Of a DNA stretch of 43,624 bases, positions 26,626-35,479 are shown in pieces. The DNA comes from Nitrospinaceae bacterium (lineage in GTDB: Bacteria > Nitrospinota > Nitrospinia > Nitrospinales > VA-1): positions 1-43,624 of the forward strand of contig JAJDBH010000088.1 in NCBI GenBank assembly GCA_029261455.1. The letters are read 5' to 3'. How positions within the stretch are numbered: the stretch's first letter is position 1; the number at the start of each line of letters is the position of its first letter. Under the pieces are notes generated by a model that saw nothing but the letters and a program-made list of their open reading frames with translations, did no database searches and was not told where the DNA came from. The translations under genes were made by a program, and so were the position numbers.

Positions 26626-26736
26626 ACCCACTATAGTAGACAGTTTCGCTTATTCATGCTATGAGACAATAATTATAATAAGCAAGCTGACATCCGCTAG
26701 TTACTTAGTAAACATGTGAAATTCTGAGGAAGGTCA

Positions 26737-27711
26737 ATGTTGGTGAAAAAAAAAACTGGTATTGTCATCCCATGCTATAAAGTTTCGGTTCATATTTGTG
26801 ACCTGATTCGGGAAATTAGTGATGACGTAGATTTTATTTTCGTCGTGGACGATTGTTGCCCTGAGAAAAGTGGCTCCTTGGTAGAAGACACCTTTTCCGA
26901 CCCGAAAATTCGAGTGATATATCATCCAACCAACCAAGGCGTAGGAGGTGCTGTTTTAACCGGATATCAGGCAGCGATAAAAGCCGGTGCCGATGTGATA
27001 GTCAAGCTTGATGGTGACGGCCAGATGGACCCGGCATTGATCCCTGAGTTTATCGCCCCTATTCTTCATGGTAAAGCAGACTATACCAAGGGCAATCGTT
27101 TTTTTGGAATTGAGGCAGTTAAGCAAATGCCCTTTGTTAGGCTGATTGGAAATGCGGGTCTTTCATTTTTAACCAAGCTTTCTTCGGGGTACTGGAATTT
27201 ATTTGACCCTACCAATGGTTTTACGGCAATTAGCGCCAAGGTAATAGACCAGTTGCCGGTCAACAAAATTAGCAGACGTTACTTTTTTGAAAGCGACATG
27301 TTGTTCCGACTGAATATTTTACGTGCCGTAATAATAGATATTCCTATGATTGCAAAATACAGCACTGAAAAATCTAATCTGAAAGTTTCTCGCGAATTCC
27401 CTCAGTTCCTGCTTAAAAACCTGCTCAATTTTATCAAACGGGTCCTGTATAATTATTTCATTAGAAACTTTAACTATGCCTCGCTCGAATTGCTGTTTGG
27501 TATTCCATTACTTGGGTTTGGAATTGTTTTTGGTGCAATCAATTGGATTGACCCCGGGCAACCGGGAGCACTGGCAAGTGCGGGAACAGTAATGCTTGCG
27601 GCCTTACCAGTCATAATAGGTTTTCAAATGTTACTGGGTTTTGTCAATTACGACATGGCCAATATACCGTCACAACCTCTTCAGGGAAGGTTGCATGGAA
27701 AATCAAGCTGA
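26737..27711 (+). CDS. GT2 glycosyltransferase, polyprenyl-phosphate sugar synthase type
   Basis: 324 residues. GT2 motifs are GIVIPCYKVSVHICDL, VVDDCCPEKSG and the DxD-type VKLDGDGQMDP. FDPTNGFTAIS and RRYFFESDML are acceptor-side signatures of DPM-like enzymes. Two membrane helices near the C-terminus (about 247-267 and 285-305) anchor it. It would load a sugar onto a polyprenyl phosphate. GAGGAAGGTCA lies directly before the ATG. It is followed 73 bases later by a methyltransferase gene on the same strand, and then by a GT39-like gene that could use its product. Confidence 0.88.
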   Translation: MLVKKKTGIVIPCYKVSVHICDLIREISDDVDFIFVVDDCCPEKSGSLVEDTFSDPKIRVIYHPTNQGVGGAVLTGYQAAIKAGADVIVKLDGDGQMDPALIPEFIAPILHGKADYTKGNRFFGIEAVKQMPFVRLIGNAGLSFLTKLSSGYWNLFDPTNGFTAISAKVIDQLPVNKISRRYFFESDMLFRLNILRAVIIDIPMIAKYSTEKSNLKVSREFPQFLLKNLLNFIKRVLYNYFIRNFNYASLELLFGIPLLGFGIVFGAINWIDPGQPGALASAGTVMLAALPVIIGFQMLLGFVNYDMANIPSQPLQGRLHGKSS

Positions 27712-27784
27712 GCTCCAAGCGGGGAAACCCAAGCCACTATTAAACAAAACAACCATTAACCGAGTTTATTTTTCAGGGGTCTAA

Positions 27785-28489
27785 ATGAGTAGCGAGGATA
27801 AGGCTTGGTTGGATTACCGTTCTAAATTTGCGGATGTCTATCATGAGTCGAATTACTCCAGCCCACTCCAGTCTATTGTAATGGAGGCAAGCCACCGTCT
27901 CACAGAAAAACCTTTCCAAAAATACGAGCATTTCTCAAAAGTTTTAGAAGTTGGAGTAGGGCCCGGCGAGCACCTTCCTTTTGTGCGACACAGTTTCGAC
28001 CAATATGTTTTGACCGACCTAGATGCCAAAACACTTTCAGTTGCAAGGAACAACCTCAAAGGAAAACATGATGGCAAGCTTTTATTTGAAATACAAAATG
28101 GCGCTGAATTGAGTTACGAAGATAACAGCTTTGACCGACTTATCGCAACGCATGTACTGGAACATGTTTATCAGCCCCATCTCGTCCTCAAGGAGTGGCG
28201 CCGAGTTGTCAAAAATGGCGGCTTACTTTCCATCCTTGTCCCCACGGACCCGGGACTAGCATGGCGACTCGGCAGAAATTTGGGCCCCAGAAAAAACGCG
28301 CTTGCGCAGGGAATTGATTATGACTATGTAATGGCCAGAGAACATGTCAACCCGTGCAACAATCTGATCGCATTAATGCGGCATTATTTTTCTGATTGCA
28401 GGGAAGCATGGTGGCCATTTCCTATCCCATCCATCGATTTAAATCTTTTTTTTGCTTGCCATGCGATTGTCCACAAACCCGGAATATAA
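27785..28489 (+). CDS. Class I SAM-dependent methyltransferase
   Basis: 234 residues. The Methyltransf_11 layout is seen in VLEVGVGPGEHLPFV (motif I), YVLTDLDAKTLSVARNN, FDRLIATHVLEHVYQPHLVL and WRRVVKNGGLLSILVPTDPG. It carries the C-terminal FHxxFxS-like region of sugar or lipid methyltransferases (RHYFSDCREAWWPFPIPS). AGGGGTC lies close before the ATG. It sits between a GT2 and a GT39-like gene, which suggests it methylates a glycan or glycolipid of this locus. The target is unknown. Confidence 0.88.
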   Translation: MSSEDKAWLDYRSKFADVYHESNYSSPLQSIVMEASHRLTEKPFQKYEHFSKVLEVGVGPGEHLPFVRHSFDQYVLTDLDAKTLSVARNNLKGKHDGKLLFEIQNGAELSYEDNSFDRLIATHVLEHVYQPHLVLKEWRRVVKNGGLLSILVPTDPGLAWRLGRNLGPRKNALAQGIDYDYVMAREHVNPCNNLIALMRHYFSDCREAWWPFPIPSIDLNLFFACHAIVHKPGI

Positions 28490-28791
28490 AATACCAGCAC
28501 AAAAACCATTGCAAGCACCATTGATTGTTTGGGCTCTTTTTGAAGCCCGCTTGACTCCATGACCCACAAAAGTTCTTTGAACTCAAATCTAGATTATCAC
28601 CCTGCTGAAAGCTATAAGGGCAAGAAAACAGGAAATAAGATATTGACCTTGAGCTATTGTAGTAATAGGGTATAACAACTTTAGTAGACGATCTTGAGCT
28701 ACTGAAAATTCTCCGCAAAACAAGAGCGTTGAGACCACATTAAACCAGTTGTTCCGACATTGCGAAAATACCGGTTGGGGAAAATATAAAC
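28490..28791. other. Intergenic gap, no gene seen
   Basis: About 300 AT-rich bases. A 38-codon frame from 28559 (MTHKSSLNSNLDYHPAES) has no family likeness and ends early. A short direct repeat, TTGAGCTA(T/C)TG, occurs twice around 28649 and 28694. No promoter or terminator is assigned. Confidence 0.4.
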
Positions 28792-30009
28792 TTGTCAAAT
28801 TTTTTAATCAATCACAAACTGAGTCTATTTAAACTCGGCATAATTGTGCTGGCGGCCCTTATCATTCGCTTAGCCGCCATTCCCTTACCCCCCCCAAATC
28901 TACTCCCAGATAACCTAACCTACCAAAATGCAGCATTGGATATTTTGAAGGGTGAGGTTCTTAGCAGTCATAATATTATGCCTCTATACCCTTTATTTCT
29001 CGCATTATTTGGAGGGGGTGAGAAAGCACAACTTCTCACCGGGATAATAACGGGCCTCATTTCCGTAATTCTCACCGGGGCACTCACCCGGGCGATCTTT
29101 GAAAGTGAAAAAATTGGACTCGTAGCTGCCGGCATGATGGCCGTTTATCCAATGGCTGTTTTTTACAGTGTTGCAGGGATGACAGAAAGCCTATTTGTTC
29201 CGCTGGTTTTGGGAGCATTTCTCGCGCTTCACAAAAACAGACCTGCCTTGGCATCAACGCTTTTCATCTTGTCGATCCTAGCTAGACCGACTATGGATCT
29301 CTTTGCCCCTTTTGTGATATTTTGGCACACCTTGGTGATCCGTAAAGCTGGTCTTCCCCGGGCATTTCGCGACCTTGCGATTTATGGAATTCTATATGCG
29401 CTTATTATGTCACCGTGGTGGTATCACAACACACAGAAATTCGACTACTTTATGAGGCTTAGCCATGGTTTAGGCATTGTTCTTTATGCTGGCAATAACC
29501 CGATGAATATAAGTGGTGGTGGAATTGGCAAGATAGACTATAATGTTGCAAACGTTTTTGGTGATCAAATCCCTAATTCGACCGCCAAGTATGATCGCAC
29601 TCTGCGGAATACTGCGATCAAATATATTCGTAACAATCCTGGCAATTTTTTCAAAATGGCTGGGGTGAAATTTGTTCGGATTTGGAGCCTAATTCCCTAT
29701 TCGCCCGCGCTGAAGGGAAATAAGCTAGCACTATTTGCATCCCTATCCTTGTTGCCAGTGATTGTGCTCGCCTTTGCAACTTTGATAACCAGGCGAGATT
29801 TATTGTGGCATTTGATCCCAATCCTGGGATTTATTGCGTACCTGACCTTGGTTCATATGATCACAATAGGTTCGATAAGATACAGATACCCACTCGAACC
29901 CCTACTGATCGTGATCGCCGCACCCTCTCTTTTATTAGTTTGGAACTTTGTTTTTAGCAAGGGGACATCTGCTAAGAAATCTAATACAAGTTTGCCTGAC
30001 ACGCAATAA
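28792..30009 (+). CDS. GT39-like membrane glycosyltransferase, second copy
   Basis: 405 residues with about ten membrane segments. The first periplasmic loop has LLPDNLTYQNAALDILKGE, with an Asp at the position expected for GT39 catalysis, then MPLYPLFLALFGG. AGMTESLFVPLVLGAFL in the middle is the usual TE(S/T)LF region. It likely transfers a sugar from a polyprenyl phosphate to a periplasmic acceptor. The start is TTG at 28792; GGGG lies 11 bases upstream, and no in-frame ATG fits. It is much shorter than the other GT39 gene at 16681 and has a poorly conserved C-terminus. Confidence 0.72.
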   Translation: MSNFLINHKLSLFKLGIIVLAALIIRLAAIPLPPPNLLPDNLTYQNAALDILKGEVLSSHNIMPLYPLFLALFGGGEKAQLLTGIITGLISVILTGALTRAIFESEKIGLVAAGMMAVYPMAVFYSVAGMTESLFVPLVLGAFLALHKNRPALASTLFILSILARPTMDLFAPFVIFWHTLVIRKAGLPRAFRDLAIYGILYALIMSPWWYHNTQKFDYFMRLSHGLGIVLYAGNNPMNISGGGIGKIDYNVANVFGDQIPNSTAKYDRTLRNTAIKYIRNNPGNFFKMAGVKFVRIWSLIPYSPALKGNKLALFASLSLLPVIVLAFATLITRRDLLWHLIPILGFIAYLTLVHMITIGSIRYRYPLEPLLIVIAAPSLLLVWNFVFSKGTSAKKSNTSLPDTQ

Positions 30010-30141
30010 TTGCCATCTTTTGATTTATTTTTCTTTCAGTTCTAACATAAAATGCTCATATTATATTTCTTAAGAGAAACACAATATTTGCCGTTTACTT
30101 GCGACTAAATTTTTGATCCAAACCAACTGGAAACTTTAGAG

Positions 30142-30261
30142 ATGAAAGCAGTCATTCTTGCGGGTGGATTAGGAACACGGCTTAGTGAAGAGACCGTACT
30201 GAAGCCAAAGGTAAGTTTGCCACATTCAGATCCACCCAAACTTCTCAAAATTAAAACTTAA
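30142..30261 (+). pseudogene. rfbF: Truncated N-terminal stub of glucose-1-phosphate cytidylyltransferase
   Basis: Codons 1-23 read as the exact start of RfbF-type enzymes, including the nucleotide-binding ILAGGLGTRLSEETVLKP. After Lys23 the family sequence (normally PMVEIGGKP) breaks off, and 16 unrelated codons lead to a TAA. The remaining 220-plus residues are gone. The stub lies 12 bases before the dehydrogenase gene, so a recombination joint lies near 30210. It cannot be functional, but its start could still be translated. Confidence 0.8.
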
Positions 30262-30272
30262 AGGATTATCGA

Positions 30273-31577
30273 GTGTTATTGGATAGGATAAAAAATAAGC
30301 ACGCTAGAATTGGAGTAATCGGCTTGGGGTACGTCGGGCTTCCCTTGGTGATCGAATTCTGCAAGGCCGGATTTTCTGTAACGGGACTTGATATCGACCA
30401 GAAAAAAATCGATCTGTTATCTCAGGGAAAAAGCTATATAAAACATATTTCCAATGAAAGCATCTGCCTCCTGACGCAGGAAGGAAAATTTCAAGGGAGC
30501 ACTGACTTCACCAGTGTGAAAAAACTTGACTGCATACTTATATGCGTTCCCACACCTCTGGAAAAAAACCGCGATCCAGATATGAGTTATATCCTTTCTA
30601 CAGCACGGGAAATCGCTCCTCACATTACCAAAGAACAACTGATCGTTCTGGAGTCCACCACCTATCCCGGCACCACGCAGGAAGTACTTGCGCCAGAGTT
30701 GGAATCAGGAAGCGGCCTAAAAGCTGACCACGACTTCTATCTCGCCTACTCGCCGGAACGAGAAGACCCGAACAACAAGGATTTCACTACCGCCACAATC
30801 CCAAAAGTTATTGGATCTGACACGCCCAAAGGGCTGGAAATCACCGATGCCCTTTATTCATCCATAATCCAAAAAACCGTTCCGGTCTCAGACACGAAAG
30901 CGGCTGAAGCAACGAAATTGGTGGAGAATATTTTTCGCGCTGTGAATATTGCCCTCGTCAACGAGCTTAAAGTCGTCTTTGATAAAATGAACATCGACAT
31001 CTGGGAAGTGATCGCGGCTTCCAGCACCAAGCCTTTTGGCTTCATGCCCTTTTATCCCGGGCCGGGATTGGGGGGCCACTGTATTCCTATTGATCCGTTT
31101 TACCTCTCCTGGAAGGCAAAACAATTCGGAGTCTCCACTCGCTTCATCGAGCTGGCCGGGGAAGTGAATGTTTCAATGCCCAACTACGTCATGGAAAAAA
31201 TCTCATTTGCGCTTGGTCAATCTGGAAAAGATATCGCAAAAAGTCGCATCCTGCTGTTAGGATTGGCTTACAAGAAAAATGTAGACGATGACCGCGAGTC
31301 CGTCACCTTTGAAATAATGGAAATGCTGGAGCAGCAGGGTGCTGAAGTGGACTATAATGACCCATATATTCCAACCATAAAACCACGAAGAGAGCACAAA
31401 CAGTTTATTGGCAAACAAAGTACCTCTTTAGAGAGGCTCAACTCCTATGACCTGACAGCTATATTGACCGACCACTCGACTTACGATTATGCCGCTATTG
31501 TAAACAAATCAAAATTGGTTGTTGATACTCGAAATGCCTGTGGCAATATAAAATCGGATAAAATCATTAAGGCCTAG
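30273..31577 (+). CDS. UDP-N-acetylhexosamine 6-dehydrogenase (WbpA/TviB/VipA type)
   Basis: 434 residues. NAD-binding GVIGLGYVGLPL (14-25) opens the protein. The central helix KLVENIFRAVNIALVNE carries the conserved Lys215. The catalytic Cys270 is in GPGLGGHCIPIDPFY, with a C-terminal substrate domain (LGLAYKKNVDDDRES). PTPLEKNRDPDMSYI and SPEREDPNN are typical of enzymes acting on UDP-GlcNAc or UDP-GalNAc rather than UDP-glucose. It makes the 6-carboxylate (uronic acid) form. The GTG start at 30273 has AAGGA eight to nine bases upstream. It is 95 bases from the 4,6-dehydratase gene and probably co-transcribed. Confidence 0.9.
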   Translation: MLLDRIKNKHARIGVIGLGYVGLPLVIEFCKAGFSVTGLDIDQKKIDLLSQGKSYIKHISNESICLLTQEGKFQGSTDFTSVKKLDCILICVPTPLEKNRDPDMSYILSTAREIAPHITKEQLIVLESTTYPGTTQEVLAPELESGSGLKADHDFYLAYSPEREDPNNKDFTTATIPKVIGSDTPKGLEITDALYSSIIQKTVPVSDTKAAEATKLVENIFRAVNIALVNELKVVFDKMNIDIWEVIAASSTKPFGFMPFYPGPGLGGHCIPIDPFYLSWKAKQFGVSTRFIELAGEVNVSMPNYVMEKISFALGQSGKDIAKSRILLLGLAYKKNVDDDRESVTFEIMEMLEQQGAEVDYNDPYIPTIKPRREHKQFIGKQSTSLERLNSYDLTAILTDHSTYDYAAIVNKSKLVVDTRNACGNIKSDKIIKA

Positions 31578-31671
31578 CTGGGACAGGTGCACCGATGCCA
31601 TATTGACAAGGTCAAAATCTAGCCAAATAAAACCTCCAACTAATTAAACAAAGGATTTAACCGGAATCTAA

Positions 31672-33588
31672 ATGTCCATTTTCGATATTTCGCGCAATAA
31701 AAAGCAGGCGTTGATGATCGCGACGGATTTTTTCCTCGTGCCCCTATCCCTGTGGATGGCGTTTGCCTTACGCTTGAGCGAATGGTTTTGGCCAAGCGAA
31801 AGCCAATTATGGCTGTTTATATTAGGACCCATTATAGCTCTGCCCATTTTTATCAAGCTTGGCTTATACAGAGCCATTGTGCGCTATATAGGTTCTCAGG
31901 CAATGCTTGCGATTGCTCAGGCTATCACCGTTCTGGTTTTAATTTGGCTGGTGATCTCCATTACCTTACTCCCCTTATATATTGGGGTGGAGAAGCTTTG
32001 GTTTCCTCGCTCCATCCCCATACTTTTTTGGATGACCTTACTCCTGACTATAGGTGGCAGCCGACAAGGAGTTCGTTGGCTGCTATCAGCAAGAAGTGCT
32101 GTCAACACAACTGCTCAACCCAAAAAGAACATATTGATATACGGTGCTGGCAGAACTGGCCTAGAGCTTGCTACTTCACTGGCTCACAATAAAGACATCC
32201 AGCTACTGGGGTTTATCGATGACGACCATACCTTACATAGCCACTTTGTGCAAAATCTGAAAGTTTTGGGTGGCCGTACCGAGATTGAAAAGATCCGCGC
32301 CAAGACGAATCCTCTGGAGGTTTTACTGGCAACACCCAACATGCACCACGAAGAACGCAAAGAGTTACTAAAATATCTTGAAACAAAAAAAGTAACCGTC
32401 CGAACCATACCTTCACTCGGTGATATTACATCCAGATCAGCAACGGTGGATGATCTAAGGAATGTTGACATCAGCGATTTGTTGGCGCGTAAAGCAGTAG
32501 CCCCCAATCAGAGGCTTCTTGCCGCCTGCATCACCAATAAGAAAGTACTGGTGACCGGCGCCGGTGGATCGATAGGCTCTGAACTATGCCGCCAAATTCT
32601 GATACTGAACCCTGCCCTTATCGTTTTATTCGAACACTCCGAACTCAACCTCTATAAAATCAATACTGAATTAGCATATTTATGTGCAAGTGCCGACTGT
32701 GAAGTCAAAATCGTTCCCCTGCTTGGTTCCATCACTAATAAACAACGCGTGGAAGACACCATCAAAAACTTCGGAATTGACACCATCTACCATGCCGCCG
32801 CCTACAAACATGTAACCCTCATCGAAAACAATATTGAGGAAGGCGTACTGAATAACATATTTGGTACTTATAATGTTGCCCAAGCCGCACTTGACCTGCA
32901 AGTAGAAAACTTTATCCTTATTTCCACTGACAAAGCTGTTCACCCAACCAGTGTAATGGGAGCAACCAAACGCATTGCAGAGCTAATAATCCAAGGGCTC
33001 TCCCAAAAAAGCAAATCAGAAGGGTTGGATGAAAAGAAATCCACACATATGGTTATAGTTCGATTTGGCAATGTATTAGGTTCCTCAGGCTCTGTGATCC
33101 CCTTATTTCAAGAGCAGATTGCCTTGGGTGGCCCCCTCACCATCACTCATCCAGAGGCCACCCGATTTTTCATGACCATTCCGGAAGCCAGTCAGCTAGT
33201 ACTGCAAGCAGGCTCTATCAATCTCAAAAAAGGTTGCGGAATTTTTGCTCTCAATATGGGCGAGCCTGTCTCGATCCTTTCACTGGCAAAACAACTGGTT
33301 TATTTGTCAGGCCATATGTTGAAAACTGACGAACACAGTGTGGATGAGTCTGGCATTGAAATTAAATATACCGGGCTGCAGAAGGGAGAAAAAATCCACG
33401 AAGAACTTTTCGTTGGGGATAACATCACCAGCACCGAACACCCAATGATTTTGGAGGCGCAAGAACATTATTGCGAGTGGTCAAAAGTTGAGGAAATGCT
33501 GGCTCAATTACAACCACAGCATGAGTTCAACGCGGAACACTTGCGCCAAAAGCTTCTCCACTACGCATCGGACGTAACTCACCATTAA
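31672..33588 (+). CDS. Membrane-bound UDP-HexNAc 4,6-dehydratase (FlaA1/WbpM/PglF/CapD family)
   Basis: 638 residues. Four N-terminal membrane helices (about 15-135) are followed by a CoA-binding-like Rossmann domain (ILIYGAGRTGLEL) and the extended SDR catalytic domain (VLVTGAGGSIGSEL, 293-306). Catalytic residues in STDKAVHPTSVMGATK are T419, D420, K421, M429 and K433, the PglF/WbpM arrangement (Met in place of Tyr). It makes the 4-keto-6-deoxy intermediate leading to QuiNAc, FucNAc or bacillosamine. It follows the 6-dehydrogenase by 95 bases and faces the pentapeptide gene convergently. Confidence 0.93.
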   Translation: MSIFDISRNKKQALMIATDFFLVPLSLWMAFALRLSEWFWPSESQLWLFILGPIIALPIFIKLGLYRAIVRYIGSQAMLAIAQAITVLVLIWLVISITLLPLYIGVEKLWFPRSIPILFWMTLLLTIGGSRQGVRWLLSARSAVNTTAQPKKNILIYGAGRTGLELATSLAHNKDIQLLGFIDDDHTLHSHFVQNLKVLGGRTEIEKIRAKTNPLEVLLATPNMHHEERKELLKYLETKKVTVRTIPSLGDITSRSATVDDLRNVDISDLLARKAVAPNQRLLAACITNKKVLVTGAGGSIGSELCRQILILNPALIVLFEHSELNLYKINTELAYLCASADCEVKIVPLLGSITNKQRVEDTIKNFGIDTIYHAAAYKHVTLIENNIEEGVLNNIFGTYNVAQAALDLQVENFILISTDKAVHPTSVMGATKRIAELIIQGLSQKSKSEGLDEKKSTHMVIVRFGNVLGSSGSVIPLFQEQIALGGPLTITHPEATRFFMTIPEASQLVLQAGSINLKKGCGIFALNMGEPVSILSLAKQLVYLSGHMLKTDEHSVDESGIEIKYTGLQKGEKIHEELFVGDNITSTEHPMILEAQEHYCEWSKVEEMLAQLQPQHEFNAEHLRQKLLHYASDVTHH

Positions 33589-33621
33589 AACAGTCAATGA
33601 AGTTTTCGTTTTGAAAATTAA

Positions 33622-35397
33622 TTACTTCTCACCCACTGTTTTTACACCTTGAGAATTCTCACATTCAAGAGAAATATAGCTTGGCAAATGGGTGTCTTTA
33701 TCAATCACCGCCGACTTGACTTGTTCGCAGGTGAGACCCACAGCACGATCGAGGTTAGCTCCCCTTAGGTCAGTTCCAGTAAGGTTTGCATCATTAAAAT
33801 AAGAAAAGGTCAAATTTGCTCCCTTTAGGTTTGCATGACCAAGATCTGCACTTTGAAAGAATGTGTAATCGAGAATGGCCTTCTCAAAGTTTGCCCGGCT
33901 AAGATTGGATTTGCGAAGATCCATATTACGAAGATACGTGTCCGCCAGATTAACCCTGCTAAGATCCACCCCTTTTCCTTTTTTCAAGTTTATGCACTTG
34001 AAAGTTGATTCAGAAAACCCTGCCAACGAGATATAATCCGGCAAGCGAGTGCTTTCATCTATCACCGCAGACTCAATTTGCTCACAGGTAAGCCCCACAG
34101 CACGATCGAGGTCAGCTCCTCTCAGGTCAGAGCCTGTAAGGTTTGCATCATTAAAATAAGAAAAGGTCAAATTTGCTCCCTTTAGGTTTGCATGACCAAG
34201 ATCTGCATTCTGAAAGTATTTATTACTGAGAACGGCCTTTTCAAAGTTTGCCCGGCTAAGATTGGATTTGCGAAGATCCAAATCACGAAGATACGTGCCC
34301 GCCAGATTCTCCCCACTTAGGTCTACCTTTTTTCCTTTTTTCAAGTATATGCACTTGAAAGTTGATTCCGAAGACCCTGCCAATAAAATATAGCTTGGCA
34401 AACGGGTGCTTTTATCAATCAGCGCCGACTTGACTTGCTCACAGGTGAGACCCACAACACGATCGAGGTGAGATCCTCTTAGGTCAGTTCCTCTTAAGTC
34501 AGTTCCCGTAAGGTTTGCATCTGTAAAAAGAGAAAATCTCAAATTTGCTCCTTTTAGGTTTGCATGACCAAGATCTGCATTCTGAAAGAACGTGTTATTG
34601 AGAATGGCTTTCTCAAGGTTTGCCCGGCTAAGATTGGATTTTCTTAGATCCAGATTATAAAGATACGTGTCCGCCAGATTAACCCCACTAAGATCTACCC
34701 CCTCCCCCTTTAAAACATTTACACATCTGAAACTTGACTCCGAAGTCCCTGCCAACGAAATATAATCCGGCAAGCGAGTACTTTCATCTATCACCGCAGA
34801 CTGAATTTGCTCACAGGTAAGCCCCACAGCATGTCTTAGGTCAGCCCTTTTAAGAATTGCACCACTAAAAACAGCTTTAAAAACATGTGTCTGTAAAAAA
34901 CTAGCCCCATGGAAATTTGCAAAATTGAGCTTGGCAGCAATGAGGTTAGCCCGTGAAAAATTAGCCGCCGACAAATTAGCCCCTTCAAGATCAACCCTAA
35001 GCATGTCAGCTTCGCTAAGGTCACCATTTTCAACATCCACCTGGACTAAGCTGACACCCACCAATCCATTCTTATTTTTCTCAATAAGATTCGCCAATTG
35101 TATATTTACTAACTTAAAAGATTCGCGCTCTCCCAAAAGCGATTTAAAAACGGTATAGGGGCTAAAAAAATTTGGCTTTACTTTTCTTACCATTTGTTGA
35201 ATTGAAGCAACCTTAGTTAAGCGAGACGGCCCTTCCCGCGCCACTTCATCCCACAAAGCATCAGCCCGGCCAGCAATTATATTACTTTCGTTCACATGTG
35301 CATAGAAACACATAACAAACAAAATAATATAAACTCCTAACAACCTGACAATGAAGAAGGAGAGGTGTTTTAGAGTGAAAATTGGGGAATTGATCAT
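33622..35397 (-). CDS. Large modular pentapeptide-repeat protein
   Basis: 591 residues. A membrane segment near residues 15-33 (IVRLLGVYIILFVMCFYAHV) is followed by a non-repeat region and then pentapeptide repeats (A(D/N)LxX): DLSEADMLRVDLEGANLSAA and many more. From about residue 187 the protein is built of three near-identical modules of 119-124 residues. Each begins with a GLTCEQ...STRLPxYI linker, continues with an S-E-S-(S/T)FxC segment and ends in a run such as NLSRAN-EKA-ADLGHANLKGANL. A fourth linker closes the protein. Each module would form a right-handed quadrilateral beta-helix block, anchored or exported by the N-terminal helix. Function is unknown; it lies between the dehydratase and polymerase genes. 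Confidence 0.85.
   Translation of the reverse strand: MINSPIFTLKHLSFFIVRLLGVYIILFVMCFYAHVNESNIIAGRADALWDEVAREGPSRLTKVASIQQMVRKVKPNFFSPYTVFKSLLGERESFKLVNIQLANLIEKNKNGLVGVSLVQVDVENGDLSEADMLRVDLEGANLSAANFSRANLIAAKLNFANFHGASFLQTHVFKAVFSGAILKRADLRHAVGLTCEQIQSAVIDESTRLPDYISLAGTSESSFRCVNVLKGEGVDLSGVNLADTYLYNLDLRKSNLSRANLEKAILNNTFFQNADLGHANLKGANLRFSLFTDANLTGTDLRGTDLRGSHLDRVVGLTCEQVKSALIDKSTRLPSYILLAGSSESTFKCIYLKKGKKVDLSGENLAGTYLRDLDLRKSNLSRANFEKAVLSNKYFQNADLGHANLKGANLTFSYFNDANLTGSDLRGADLDRAVGLTCEQIESAVIDESTRLPDYISLAGFSESTFKCINLKKGKGVDLSRVNLADTYLRNMDLRKSNLSRANFEKAILDYTFFQSADLGHANLKGANLTFSYFNDANLTGTDLRGANLDRAVGLTCEQVKSAVIDKDTHLPSYISLECENSQGVKTVGEK
33706..34840 (-). repeat. Tandem repeat units inside the pentapeptide gene
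   Basis: Three near-identical DNA units with periods of 357 and 372 bases, measured between AAGATTGGATTT anchors at 33901, 34258 and 34630. The 15-base difference is one extra pentapeptide codon set (TDLRG twice near 34480-34500). Whole stretches such as CAAATTTGCTCCCTTTAGG recur. Recent tandem duplication explains the identity. Confidence 0.85.
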
Positions 35398-35479
35398 TGA
35401 AATTCAGCTACGCAGAAAGATAATCATTTGTTTTAATTGTTCCAAATATTTGTGTCTTTGCATCTCCATGCCACACTAT

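Noticed and set aside
33706-34840. Tandem repeats as a CRISPR array
   Set aside because: The units are long, coding and in frame, without short repeats and unique spacers.
33622-35397. Pentapeptide protein as a quinolone-resistance (Qnr-like) or gyrase-protecting protein
   Set aside because: Qnr-type proteins are about 220 residues with no membrane helix or GLTCEQ linkers; this protein is modular and membrane-anchored.
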